Shown here piece after piece: positions 1-7,564 of a DNA stretch of 64,000 nt. The notes beneath the pieces were generated by a model. It was not told the origin of the DNA. It worked only from the letters and a program-made list of their open reading frames with translations, and made no database searches. Origin of the DNA: Fibrobacter succinogenes (GTDB lineage: Bacteria > Fibrobacterota > Fibrobacteria > Fibrobacterales > Fibrobacteraceae). The translations under genes were made by a program, and so were the position numbers. Position 1 is the first letter of the stretch. Each line of letters begins with the position of its first letter. The DNA is taken from contig CACWNW010000002.1 in assembly GCA_902762305.1 (NCBI GenBank), positions 62,001 to 126,000 on the forward strand. Reading direction: 5' to 3'.

Positions 1-2
1 AC

Positions 3-914
3 CACTTCTTCGTGACCCCGATGGAAGCGAAGGACGTTGTGGCTGACAAGCTCCCGCAACTCGCCGACGCCATCAAGGAAACGCTCGCCATCGACGGCAG
101 CGACGTGAAGGCCGCCCTCAAGGCCATCAACGAATGGCTGAACTCCGGCGAAATTCCGAGCGATGTGGAACTTTCGAAGAACGAACTCCGCGGCCTCAAG
201 AAGGCATGGCTCACCGCCCAGTGCAAGGAAGCCTTTACCGCCAGCTGGAACGCAAAGATTGCCAACGACTGCGACGACGTCTTTGCCGACTCGATGCTCG
301 CCGACACTTACCTCCGCCTGCTCGGCCTCAAGCCCATCAGCGACGAGAAGAAGGCCAAGGCCAACCTGCTCCGCGTTTTCAACACGAACTACAAGGCCAA
401 CAGCCCGCTCATCGGTGCTGCAAACCTTGTGCGCAAGGACGGCTCTCCGCTCGACGAATTCAACTTCCAGGCTCACGACGTGTGGATTGGCATCCAGTAC
501 AGCATCATGTGCGCCATGATGCACCACGGCCTTGTGAGTCAGGCAGCCGACATGGGTGATTCCATGATCCGCAACCTCTACGAAGAAGCCCGTATCCCGT
601 TCGCCGCACCGGAAGGATTCAACGGTTCCTGCCGCCTGCACCCGGAAGCCCTCGTGAAGGCATTCGGCCTTAGCGCTACCGCCGCCGACAAGATGCACAA
701 GGAACTCCTGAAGAAGGGCGCCCTGCTTGCAGACTCCCGCATCAGCCCGAAGCTCCCGCGCAACCTGCCCGCCTTTACAAAGGCATTCGGCAGCATCGCC
801 AAGGCCAATAAGGTTGAAGCAAGCGCGCTGTTCATGCTGCTCCACAGCACGGCACTCAAGTACACCGCCGGCAAGTACTTCCGCCCGGGTATGGTGTTCG
901 CTCTGCTGTACTAA
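3..914 (+). CDS. C-terminal part of a GH116 (glucosylceramidase/bile-acid beta-glucosidase-like) glycoside hydrolase, 5' end outside window
   Basis: The frame is already open at base 3, so the first in-window ATG (12) is internal and this is the 3' part of a longer gene. From that Met, D93-S-M-L-A-D98 followed by YLRLLGL matches the GH116 region that carries the acid/base Asp in a D-x-M/Q-x-A-D setting. HDVWIGIQY (about 155-163) and MIRNLYEEARIPFAAPEGF (about 184-202) correspond to the VWxGVxY and WExxGxxFQTPEA blocks of GBA2-like enzymes. Members of the family hydrolyse beta-glucosides or glucosylceramide in an (alpha/alpha)6 barrel. The last 90 residues diverge from GBA2. The nucleophile Glu would be upstream of the window, so catalytic competence cannot be judged. 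A REP-like hairpin and an intrinsic terminator follow the stop. Confidence 0.68.
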   Translation, partial: HFFVTPMEAKDVVADKLPQLADAIKETLAIDGSDVKAALKAINEWLNSGEIPSDVELSKNELRGLKKAWLTAQCKEAFTASWNAKIANDCDDVFADSMLADTYLRLLGLKPISDEKKAKANLLRVFNTNYKANSPLIGAANLVRKDGSPLDEFNFQAHDVWIGIQYSIMCAMMHHGLVSQAADMGDSMIRNLYEEARIPFAAPEGFNGSCRLHPEALVKAFGLSATAADKMHKELLKKGALLADSRISPKLPRNLPAFTKAFGSIAKANKVEASALFMLLHSTALKYTAGKYFRPGMVFALLY

Positions 915-916
915 CT

Positions 917-944
917 GTCATCCCCGACTTAGTCGGGGATCTCC
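917..944. repeat. REP-like palindrome, GTCATCCCCGAC family
   Basis: Arms ATCCCCGAC (920-928) and GTCGGGGAT (932-940) around TTA, with flanking GTC and CTCC. Near-identical elements lie inside tilS (11533-11559, opposite orientation) and, with one base pair changed in each arm, at 55111-55140. It directly follows the stop codon of the GH116-like gene. Confidence 0.75.
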
Positions 945-954
945 ATAAACTTTA

Positions 955-982
955 AGAGATCTGCCATGCAGATCTCTTTTTT
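955..982 (+). terminator. Intrinsic terminator of the GH116-like gene
   Basis: Perfect 10-bp stem AGAGATCTGC/GCAGATCTCT with a CAT loop, followed by a run of six T. Positioned 40 nt after the stop codon at 912-914. Confidence 0.85.
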
Positions 983-1012
983 ATTGCACAAATTTATAAA
1001 GAAACTCTATAA

Positions 1013-1035
1013 TTCGTAATAGAATCTATTACGAA
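1013..1035. repeat. Perfect 23-bp palindrome in the intergenic region
   Basis: Arms TTCGTAATAGA (1013-1023) and TCTATTACGAA (1025-1035) around a single A. It lies between the terminator of the GH116 gene and the 3' end of the minus-strand SUMF1-like gene, about 100 nt past that stop. There is no T-tract on either side, so it may be a dyad-symmetric protein site or part of a weak minus-strand terminator. The function is unknown. Confidence 0.5.
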
Positions 1036-1138
1036 ACAGCCATAAAAAGTTGGGCATAAAAACGAGGACTTTTATATCGTCTCGCAGAAAAAGCGAATGA
1101 GACAAAGAATAACACAAAAAAAATATGCAATTTATACA

Positions 1139-2371
1139 TTATTCAAGTTTACGTACTAAGCGGAATCCCTTAAACCCTTTTATTAAAGGAGAGTCTTTAG
1201 GATATGGCATTCCTCGTTCAATACAAACATATTGTTTCATATAACGACAACTAGGGCGAAGATCGTACGAATCCTCATAGCCATTGCATGCTAAATTACT
1301 ACTATATGTCGTTCCCTTAATGGAAATTACAACCTCTTCCGCATTACCATAAACATCGTACAGTCCGAAATAATTGGGCTCAAAGGATTTTATCGAATAA
1401 ACTCCGATTTTGCCGTTAGAACAATTTATATTCATATAACGACTTAATTCTTTTTCATCGGGTTCGTTTCCCCATGGGAATATTGTTGAGGCGCCACCAT
1501 TTTGGAGAACGCTCCATTCATCTCTTAAAGGATATCTATATCCATTTGCTGTAGTATCCCAAAAAACAACAATACCATTTTCTAGCTTCCGTACAAGCCC
1601 ATTTCTTTTTTTGGAATATAAGGTAGAATCTTCTAAAACAGGACTCATCCAAGCAGGATTCAAATGGTCAACTAGTGAACGGATTAAAACATAGCGTTCA
1701 TCATTGACTACTGGATAATTCAAATTATTTATAGAGTCTTGAAAGGGGTAAAAACTTCTTGCAAAATCCCTTTTAAAGAATGTTTCAAAAGAATTAAATT
1801 GAGGACTATTAGGCATTTTTTCATGCATTTCAGAAAATTTTTTTCGTAACCAAATGGCATCTTTTATTCTTAATTCTGTTTTGTCTACAATTAGATCATA
1901 CTGAAAAGAGATATTTCTTACTTTATTTTTCTTTGACCCCTCACCATAATATGAATCCCATATTTTGAAGTTTTTTCCAGCAAAGTCCACAATTGTTTGA
2001 TTTACTAAAATCCAGCTAGAATCCGCTTCTGCCAAATCATTCAAATCTCTAGAGAACAGCACTAAAATGCTCCTCGTGTAAGGAGAGCCATCCACATAGA
2101 CACAATTTAGAGAATCTACATGAGCAGGACCATTTACTATCCAAACGCCATCACTAGCATTTTTTCTATCAGGACAAAGTTTCACACCCTGATTCCAATC
2201 CACTTCATACCATTTCTTACGGCCAACAGTTTTTCTCGGATTCACTGTTTTATAAGATTGCCTCACCGCAATGTTTTTCTCTTTTGGGGCAACATATGAA
2301 TTTTTTAAACCGTTTTCTTCCCCAAATGAACAAGAAAGGCAAATCAGCAATAAAGAAATAAATTTTTTCAT
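1139..2371 (-). CDS. Exported SUMF1/formylglycine-generating-enzyme-like domain protein
   Basis: 410 residues with an N-terminal signal peptide (MKKFISLLLICLSCSFG); the LSCS stretch could be a lipobox. The C-terminal third carries the marks of the SUMF1/FGE fold: FPWGNEPDEKE (about 300-310), GLYDVYGNAEEVV (about 338-350) and the terminal GFKGFRLVRKL. In true FGE this fold oxidises a sulfatase Cys. Here the active-site Cys pair is not recognisable and no sulfatase is nearby, so I read the domain as a structural or binding module, as is frequent in Fibrobacter. The N-terminal 250 residues match nothing I know. Base composition is clearly AT-richer than the housekeeping genes in this window. It lies 13 nt downstream of the AAA ATPase gene and may be cotranscribed with it. 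Confidence 0.65.
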   Translation of the reverse strand: MKKFISLLLICLSCSFGEENGLKNSYVAPKEKNIAVRQSYKTVNPRKTVGRKKWYEVDWNQGVKLCPDRKNASDGVWIVNGPAHVDSLNCVYVDGSPYTRSILVLFSRDLNDLAEADSSWILVNQTIVDFAGKNFKIWDSYYGEGSKKNKVRNISFQYDLIVDKTELRIKDAIWLRKKFSEMHEKMPNSPQFNSFETFFKRDFARSFYPFQDSINNLNYPVVNDERYVLIRSLVDHLNPAWMSPVLEDSTLYSKKRNGLVRKLENGIVVFWDTTANGYRYPLRDEWSVLQNGGASTIFPWGNEPDEKELSRYMNINCSNGKIGVYSIKSFEPNYFGLYDVYGNAEEVVISIKGTTYSSNLACNGYEDSYDLRPSCRYMKQYVCIERGMPYPKDSPLIKGFKGFRLVRKLE

Positions 2372-2384
2372 AAAGAACTACAAT

Positions 2385-3785
2385 TTAAGGCTGAGTCAGC
2401 AAAAATCCCATATATAGGGGGAGCGTGAGAATTGCGCCATTTCGCCCTATATTGTAGTCGCCAAGTTTTATCGCCTGCTCTACATGATATTTCTCCGTAT
2501 TCTTGAGAACAGTCTTTAGCGACTTTGCGTTACCGGTTTGAGCCTTGCATTCGACAGGAGTACATTTGCCTTGGTAACGCATGACAAAATCGAGTTCGAC
2601 GCCGCTATCTTTGTGATAGTAGTAAAGCTTTCGACCCATTTTACCAAGTAAATCAGCAACAAGGTTCTCGAAAATCGCTCCCTTGTAGCCAAGAAGGTCT
2701 CCACTTAAAATATTTGACTGAGTTCCGTCTTCAAGCATCGAAATGAGCAACCCGATGTCGGACATGTAGACTTTAAATTCGCTTTGAATTTTGTTGCCGT
2801 CCAAAGGCAGTTCCGTTTTCTCGATATTATAGCACCGGCGTACGATTCCCGCATCCTCAATCCATTGTAGACTCCCGGCGTAATCTCGTCCGCGGCCACC
2901 TTTTCGCACGATATTATAAGAGAATTTCTTGTATTCGCGTGCAAGCTGAGCTGGGATAGATTCAAAGCATTCTCGGATGTGTGCCTTGTCAGCAGGCGTA
3001 GCATACTTCACCATGTCGGCTTTGTATTCTTCTACAATACGTTTTTGGACCGTCAGCACTTTACCCACGTGCCCCGTCTCTACAAAAGTTGTTAAGACTT
3101 CAGGCATGCCGCCAACAACAACATACTGGTGGAGCAACTCGCGAAAACGATCATGCAGTGCAGGGTCAACGGGAGTCTCTTTTTGTAGGCATTCTTTTAG
3201 ATAACTGAAATGCATCGGTTTGATGCCGTTTGCCCAAAGCCACTCCTCAAAATCCATGGGGTACATTTCGACGATATGTTCGAAACCCACTGGGATGGAC
3301 GCCTCTGGTTCATCCTTCTGTTCTTTTGTCTTGTATCCGTAAACGCCAAGAAACGAACCGGTACACATGACTTCGAATCGTCCATCGAGAAAAAAATATT
3401 TTAGAGAACTACGGGCTAGCGGGCAGTCCTGGATTTCATCGAAAACAAAACACGTTTCGTGAGGTTCTATTTCTGCCGTGGGTATTGCTGCAGAAATTCG
3501 CATGATAATTGACGAGACGGAAATGTCGGTAACAAAGAACTTCTTGTAATCGGGATGCATGCGAAAATCCAGATATACAACATGTTTAAAATGCCGTGTG
3601 GCGAAATCCATCACACTGCTTGTCTTGCCGCATTGACGAATGCCTTTTACGACTATCGGTTTATGATGTGGCTCGCCAAGCCAGTCCTCCAGAATCTTGT
3701 CTATTTTTCTCTTAAACACGTTTTCCAACTCACTTTTTATATGAATATGCACATTTTCCCATTGACTTTTACCATAATGACACAC
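2385..3785 (-). CDS. AAA_14/DUF4143-type ATPase (COG1373 family)
   Basis: 466 residues. Walker A is in VVKGIRQCGKTSS (about 45-57), a beta-strand YLDFR follows (about 71-75), and Walker B is in CFVFDEIQDCP (about 112-122), then the sensor-like MCTGSFLG. The C-terminal half has the DUF4143 nuclease-like region with YKGAIFENLVADLL, YYYHKDSGVELDFVMRY and PVECKAQ, i.e. an E...D...E-x-K PD-(D/E)XK pattern. Family members are common single-gene cargo in accessory DNA of gut bacteria; their biological role is not established. The listed start is a GTG at 3785. A GTG about 22 codons later, just before FKRKIDKILEDW, fits the usual family start better. The gene is AT-rich compared with core genes, which agrees with transfer. 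Confidence 0.85.
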   Translation of the reverse strand: MCHYGKSQWENVHIHIKSELENVFKRKIDKILEDWLGEPHHKPIVVKGIRQCGKTSSVMDFATRHFKHVVYLDFRMHPDYKKFFVTDISVSSIIMRISAAIPTAEIEPHETCFVFDEIQDCPLARSSLKYFFLDGRFEVMCTGSFLGVYGYKTKEQKDEPEASIPVGFEHIVEMYPMDFEEWLWANGIKPMHFSYLKECLQKETPVDPALHDRFRELLHQYVVVGGMPEVLTTFVETGHVGKVLTVQKRIVEEYKADMVKYATPADKAHIRECFESIPAQLAREYKKFSYNIVRKGGRGRDYAGSLQWIEDAGIVRRCYNIEKTELPLDGNKIQSEFKVYMSDIGLLISMLEDGTQSNILSGDLLGYKGAIFENLVADLLGKMGRKLYYYHKDSGVELDFVMRYQGKCTPVECKAQTGNAKSLKTVLKNTEKYHVEQAIKLGDYNIGRNGAILTLPLYMGFLLTQP

Positions 3786-3853
3786 ATTTTTCTAAAAAAA
3801 CAATCATTCAACGCAATATTTGCGAAAAAAAAAAGATAACGTATTAGCAAGCA

Positions 3854-3885
3854 AAAAGAGGCGCCCCATACGGAGCGCCCCTTTT
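3854..3885 (-). terminator. Intrinsic terminator of the lipoprotein gene 3911-4993
   Basis: Read on the minus strand: AAAAGGGGCGC, a 10-nt loop, then GCGCCTCTTTTT. The stem is 11 bp with one G-U and ends in a T-tract. The core and loop are almost the same as at 7478-7503, which follows the paralogous lipoprotein gene. Confidence 0.8.
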
Positions 3886-3910
3886 GTCATTCCAAGGAGA
3901 ATATTTTGGG

Positions 3911-4993
3911 CTAGTTCGCCGGCGTGACGTGCGTCTCCTTTATGATGCGCATCTTGTTGCTCGGATTACTGCTCCATCCGTAATCAAACACAAGGAGCAT
4001 CGCGTTCATAAAGGCCTCATCCGCACTGATATAGAAGTCGAGTTTTGTCGGGCAGATGCATTCGGCAAGCATGGAGGACTCGTCAAAGGTCGGCTTCACA
4101 TAGAGGGTATCGCCCCCAACGGAGACATCGATGTTTTCGAATTGCGTACCGCAGGTCAACTGGACGTTCTCGACGACAATCTCTGCCTTATTTCCCAGAT
4201 TGTACATGTAGGCCACCGGAGGAATCGCATCATCGCCTGTAGGCCCGTCACTTAAAGCGCCTTCCGTCAACGGGTCGTCCACAATGTTCGTCTTTCGGCA
4301 CTGAGCCGACACATCCTCGATAATCTGGCGCGGGCGATCCTTTGCCGCATCGATAACTTCCGTCGGGCCGTTGTTGTCAAAGGCGGTGTAGCCAAAGCCG
4401 ACATATTGTCCGTCGAACAGGAATTCCACTCGAGCATTGCACCCGCACTTATAATCAACGCCCTTGTTGCGCTCGATATTCACGAAAAGCGTATCGTTGA
4501 TGAGGCTCGCACCAGTACGAGCCATAGCCTTCTTGGCTTCCGTTACCGCAGAGTCTGCCTCGCCGCCACAAGGCAGGTTCAAATACGCATTGATGATGGT
4601 GAGTTTCGCAAGCCCGTCGATTCTCGAAACGAAACCCTTGTAAGGGTAAGGTTCGGCCAAAACGTCAGTCGGGAGGGTATTCCCATCAAAATCATGGTTC
4701 GCCTTGCATTCAAGCGACACATTGCTCACCGGCACCGCGACACTCCCGCTAAAAACCGACGAAGAAGTCGGAGCAGTCGAAGAAGAAGACGGCGCATCTG
4801 CGGAAGAACCGGGATTCTCGGAACTCGAGGAATTCAGATTAGAGCCGGACGACTCCGCACCATTCGCGCCCGAAGAAATCGTCGTCGCAGAAGAACTTTC
4901 TTCCCCGCCCGAAACAGGAGCAGTCGAAGAAGAATCCCCACAAGCAACCAGCATAAACGACAGCGTCGCACCAAAAACAAACAACTTTTTCAT
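3911..4993 (-). CDS. Serine-linker lipoprotein, paralogue of 7565-8236
   Basis: 360 residues. Signal peptide with lipobox LVAC (Cys18), then a Ser/Thr-rich linker to about residue 85, then a folded domain with several Cys (LPCGGEAD, YKCGCNARVEFLFD, AQCRK, LTCGTQF, AECICPTKL). Within it, SLINDTLFVNIERNKGVDYKCGCNARVEF aligns with the matching part of the 223-residue lipoprotein at 7565-8236, so the two are paralogues. Here the Cys-containing unit seems to occur twice (around 95-235 and 235-360), against once in the shorter protein. Predicted to be anchored in the outer membrane; function unknown. It has its own sigma70-like promoter (5072-5101) and terminator (3854-3885), and an upstream palindrome that is also found in front of the TIGR02147 operon. 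Confidence 0.75.
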   Translation of the reverse strand: MKKLFVFGATLSFMLVACGDSSSTAPVSGGEESSSATTISSGANGAESSGSNLNSSSSENPGSSADAPSSSSTAPTSSSVFSGSVAVPVSNVSLECKANHDFDGNTLPTDVLAEPYPYKGFVSRIDGLAKLTIINAYLNLPCGGEADSAVTEAKKAMARTGASLINDTLFVNIERNKGVDYKCGCNARVEFLFDGQYVGFGYTAFDNNGPTEVIDAAKDRPRQIIEDVSAQCRKTNIVDDPLTEGALSDGPTGDDAIPPVAYMYNLGNKAEIVVENVQLTCGTQFENIDVSVGGDTLYVKPTFDESSMLAECICPTKLDFYISADEAFMNAMLLVFDYGWSSNPSNKMRIIKETHVTPAN

Positions 4994-5071
4994 GATAGTC
5001 TCCTTTTATTGATTAAGGCACCGATTTTACAATAAGGAATATATCTTTTTTTCAAGTTTCCGCTAGTGTCT

Positions 5072-5101
5072 TATTATACAAAAATTTAGATTTTTTATCA
5101 A
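5072..5101 (-). promoter_or_regulatory. Sigma70-type promoter for 3911-4993
   Basis: On the minus strand, TTGATA (5101-5096), a 17-nt spacer, then TATAAT (5078-5073) inside the nonamer TGTATAATA. Transcription would start near 5066, leaving a leader of about 70 nt before the ATG at 4993. Confidence 0.65.
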
Positions 5102-5143
5102 AATCAACAAATTCCAGCACCGATTTAGTCAAATATTTTTGTA

Positions 5144-5164
5144 TATTATACATTTCGTATAATA
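5144..5164. promoter_or_regulatory. Palindromic site upstream of the lipoprotein gene, candidate operator
   Basis: TATTATACA, then TTT, then CGTATAATA: an 8-bp inverted repeat. It starts exactly 72 bp from the related nonamer at 5072. The same arrangement, also 72 bp, is found at 9106/9178 in front of the TIGR02147 gene. The right arm could alternatively act as a -10 for plus-strand transcription. Confidence 0.5.
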
Positions 5165-5218
5165 CAGCATTCTAAGTGCGTTCAACAGGTCTTTTTGGCC
5201 AAATTGAAAAAGTGAATC

Positions 5219-5247
5219 TTTAAAAAAACATTCAAAATTTGTATATT
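5219..5247 (+). promoter_or_regulatory. Possible promoter for the repeat lipoprotein gene at 5299
   Basis: TTTAAA (5219-5224), a 17-nt spacer, then TATATT (5242-5247), with the ATG 52 nt further on. The -35 is weak and the region is AT-rich, so chance matches are likely. The rest of the 305-bp gap 4994-5298 holds the minus-strand promoter and the palindrome listed separately. Confidence 0.35.
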
Positions 5248-5298
5248 GCTTTGTTACAAATTAAGATGCTTTTTGGGAAAACAAAAGGAGAGAACTGA

Positions 5299-5925
5299 AT
5301 GAAAAAAGTTTTTCTTAGCGCCTCCATAATGTCTGTCGCCTTTTTGAGCGGTTGCGGTGATTCCGAATCTTTCGGATCGTCAGCACCAATGCCCGACGGA
5401 GTCGTAAAGACCCTCGCCGACTTGGGAAAATGCAATTCATCTAAACAGGGAGAAGTTAACCGAGTCCTCGCCGACGGAAGTTTTTACCGTTGCGAAAACG
5501 AGCAGTGGATCGACCTCGGTTGGGAAATGGAGCTCCCAACTTCCTCCAGCAGCGCATCCGATGAAGACGCCAGTTCCAGTTCGAAAAAGCCCGTCTTTGA
5601 CGAAGACGACGTCATCGAGACGCCCAAGAGTTCCTCCAGCATCGAAGAATCCAGCTCCAGCGAAGAAAGTTCTTCCAGCGTAGAAGAGTCCAGTTCCAGC
5701 GAAGAAAGCTCTTCCAGCATCGAAGAGTCCAGCTCCAGCGAAGAAAGCTCTTCCAGCGTAGAAGAGTCCAGCTCCAGCGAAGAAAGCTCTTCCAGCGTAG
5801 AAGAATCCAGTTCCAGCGAAGAAAGTTCTTCCAGCGTCGATGAGTCCAGTTCCAGCGAAGAAAGTTCTTCCAGCGTCGAAGAATCCAGCTCCAGCGAAGA
5901 AAGTTCTTCCTCCGAAGGAACTTAA
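5299..5925 (+). CDS. Lipoprotein ending in seven serine/glutamate 13-mer repeats
   Basis: 208 residues. Signal peptide with lipobox LSGC (Cys19). A short domain (about 35-75) contains GEVNRVLADGSFYRCENEQWIDLG, a pattern seen in Fibrobacter surface lipoproteins. The rest is Ser/Glu rich and ends in seven 13-residue units of the form (V/I)EESSSSEESSSS, then EGT and the stop. In most neighbours the poly-Ser stretch links the lipid anchor to a folded domain; here it is C-terminal and nothing follows it. ATG at 5299 is chosen because AAAGGAGAG lies 8 nt upstream and the signal peptide starts there. A strong terminator follows at 5957-5987. Function unknown. Confidence 0.75.
   Translation: MKKVFLSASIMSVAFLSGCGDSESFGSSAPMPDGVVKTLADLGKCNSSKQGEVNRVLADGSFYRCENEQWIDLGWEMELPTSSSSASDEDASSSSKKPVFDEDDVIETPKSSSSIEESSSSEESSSSVEESSSSEESSSSIEESSSSEESSSSVEESSSSEESSSSVEESSSSEESSSSVDESSSSEESSSSVEESSSSEESSSSEGT
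5641..5913 (+). repeat. 39-bp tandem minisatellite, 7 units, inside the lipoprotein gene
   Basis: Seven in-frame 39-bp units encode (V/I)(E/D)ESSSSEESSSS. Units differ mainly at synonymous Ser codons (AGC, AGT, TCC, TCT) and at the first residue (I, V, I, V, V, V, V). The array runs to within 12 nt of the stop codon. Confidence 0.9.
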
Positions 5926-5956
5926 TTCACTCTAAAAAAAATTTCAATTTCATAAA

Positions 5957-5987
5957 GAAAGGCCGCCGGTTTTACCAGCGGTCTTTC
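5957..5987 (+). terminator. Intrinsic terminator of 5299-5925
   Basis: Arms GAAAGGCCGCCGGT and ACCAGCGGTCTTTC around TTT, 13 of 14 positions paired (one G-U, one C-A mismatch), followed by TCTTTCT. It could also serve the convergent minus-strand gene, whose 3' end is at 6016. Confidence 0.7.
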
Positions 5988-6015
5988 TCTTTCTAAAGCT
6001 GTTGACGTCTAATTA

Positions 6016-7365
6016 TTAATCTTCGTCTAAACCGTCGTCATCATCTTCCTCTTCTTCGTCTTCTTCATCATCGTCATCATCGTCCGAATTGATGGTGTAC
6101 TTGATGACCTTGGCGCCTGCGATATCAGCTTCTATGCCTTCGGAATTCGCCGGAAGAACGATGAAGTAGAGAGTCTTGACCTTGGAGCTAAAGTTGTCGA
6201 CATCGACTCTGTAGTACAGCAAGGTTGTGGTGGAAGCCAAGTAGGTAAAGTCGTTATCGAGGTTCGTCTTGAGATAAATGTTGTAACGTTCGGCGTCTTC
6301 GGATTCATCCCAAGAAAGACGGGCATAGTAAGTGTAGTCCGGATCCTGAGCAACCTTGAGGCCTTCAACATTGTCCGGCCTGTTCGTGCTCTTAGAACCG
6401 CCCACCACGAAAGTCGCGCTCACCTGCGTAGAAGCGCCGTCTACAGAGTAGACCGTTCCGCGGATGGTATAGGAGGCATCCTTAGTCCACTTGCCAGAAT
6501 ACGGAGAAATTTCAATCGTACGCTTGTCCTCGCTCAAGGATACAGAAATCAAGACATTGCTGCCAGACTTGGAAACGGTCCACTTGGAGGTATTCACGGA
6601 ATCGCCTTCCAGTTCCGCAGCATACGTGAAGGTCACGTCGGACGTGGAGTCAATCTCGGAAGTATTGTCCGAAATCTTCACAATCTGGGTCGTAGTCTTC
6701 ACGAGGCTGATCGTAGCAACATTGATGAGGTCGCCAGCGCGGAAAGAGGTTCCGCCAACAGGCTTGATTTCGCTGCCCACATAAGTCTTGGAGTCAATCT
6801 GTTCTTGACCGACAGATATCTTGACTTCGACACCTTCCGGAAGCTTATCGAAGGAGTATTCACCTCTTTCGTCTGTTTCCGTGGTCAATTCGCACGGAAC
6901 GAACTGCTTGGGCAGGTTCGCATAGACGGTAACACCCGAGGCTCCGTTCAACTTGCCCTTGTCGTCGGTATACAGGACAATGCCCTTGGCCTGAACGCCC
7001 ACCTTGTACATAGGAACAGTCTGAATGACATCGCCTACGCGCGGAACATCGCCAGCGCCCTTTTCTTCGAGCGTCACAAGCGCATGAACGGTAGCGTAAC
7101 CATCCTTGGAAACCTGGAAGCTATGGTCGCCCAAGACCTGATCTTTCCACACAGAAAGGCCCAGGGAATCGGCAATGACAGCCTCGTCGTCAACCACGGA
7201 ATAAACGGACACGCCAGAAAGGGCTGCTCCGGAATGATTATCTACGACCTTGATGGTAATAGTCCCCTCGCCCTTTGCGTCGTCATTGATGTTGGTAACA
7301 GTACTATCGCAAGCAGCAAGAAAAGCTATCACAGCTGCAAAAGAAAATGCATATTTAAGCTGCAT
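6016..7365 (-). CDS. Lipoprotein with carboxypeptidase-regulatory-like, Ig-like and FnIII-like modules and an acidic tail
   Basis: 449 residues. Lipobox LAAC (Cys19). Residues about 33-110 (GTITIKVVDNHSGAALSGVSVYSV...KDGYATVHALV) and about 125-210 (GIVLYTDDKGKLNGASGVTVYANLP...GEYSFDKLPEGVEVKISV) are two carboxypeptidase-regulatory-like beta-sandwiches. A middle Ig-like section follows, then an FnIII-like domain (about 335-430: PDNVEGLKVAQDPDYTYYARLSWDESEDAERYNIYLKT). The last 20 or so residues are almost all Asp and Glu. Probably an outer-membrane-anchored surface protein; ligand unknown. The acidic tail might bind calcium, which is inference. The ATG at 7365 has AAGGAGG upstream on the minus strand. 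Confidence 0.75.
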   Translation of the reverse strand: MQLKYAFSFAAVIAFLAACDSTVTNINDDAKGEGTITIKVVDNHSGAALSGVSVYSVVDDEAVIADSLGLSVWKDQVLGDHSFQVSKDGYATVHALVTLEEKGAGDVPRVGDVIQTVPMYKVGVQAKGIVLYTDDKGKLNGASGVTVYANLPKQFVPCELTTETDERGEYSFDKLPEGVEVKISVGQEQIDSKTYVGSEIKPVGGTSFRAGDLINVATISLVKTTTQIVKISDNTSEIDSTSDVTFTYAAELEGDSVNTSKWTVSKSGSNVLISVSLSEDKRTIEISPYSGKWTKDASYTIRGTVYSVDGASTQVSATFVVGGSKSTNRPDNVEGLKVAQDPDYTYYARLSWDESEDAERYNIYLKTNLDNDFTYLASTTTLLYYRVDVDNFSSKVKTLYFIVLPANSEGIEADIAGAKVIKYTINSDDDDDDEEDEEEEDDDDGLDED

Positions 7366-7477
7366 TTGTCCTCCTTAGTTAATTAATGCAAACAAAATAT
7401 AACTAACATGATATACAACGTCAAGCAAACGCAAGCCTTGAACCACCCCCCTCGGTCAACACCCGCATGAACTTTAA

Positions 7478-7503
7478 AGAGGCGCCCCTTACGGAGCGCC
7501 CCT
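7478..7503 (-). terminator. Intrinsic terminator of 7565-8236
   Basis: On the minus strand, AGGGGCGC, a 10-nt loop, then GCGCCTCT and TT. The core and loop match the terminator at 3854-3885 almost base for base. Confidence 0.7.
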
Positions 7504-7564
7504 AACTTCATAGGAGAAAAAAACTTTTCATGAAATGCAGGCCAATACCTTTTTTTCGGCCTTC

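Noticed and set aside
1139-2371. SUMF1-domain proteins (also 15750-17021) as sulfatase-activating enzymes
   Set aside because: No sulfatase is encoded nearby and the catalytic Cys pair is not evident; the domain is widely used as a non-catalytic module.
2385-3785. The DUF4143 ATPase gene as part of a mobile element or defence island
   Set aside because: It has no transposase, integrase, restriction or toxin-antitoxin neighbour and no flanking repeats; only its base composition suggests transfer.
5641-5913. The tandem repeat as a CRISPR array
   Set aside because: Units are contiguous, without spacers, and encode Ser/Glu repeats in frame.
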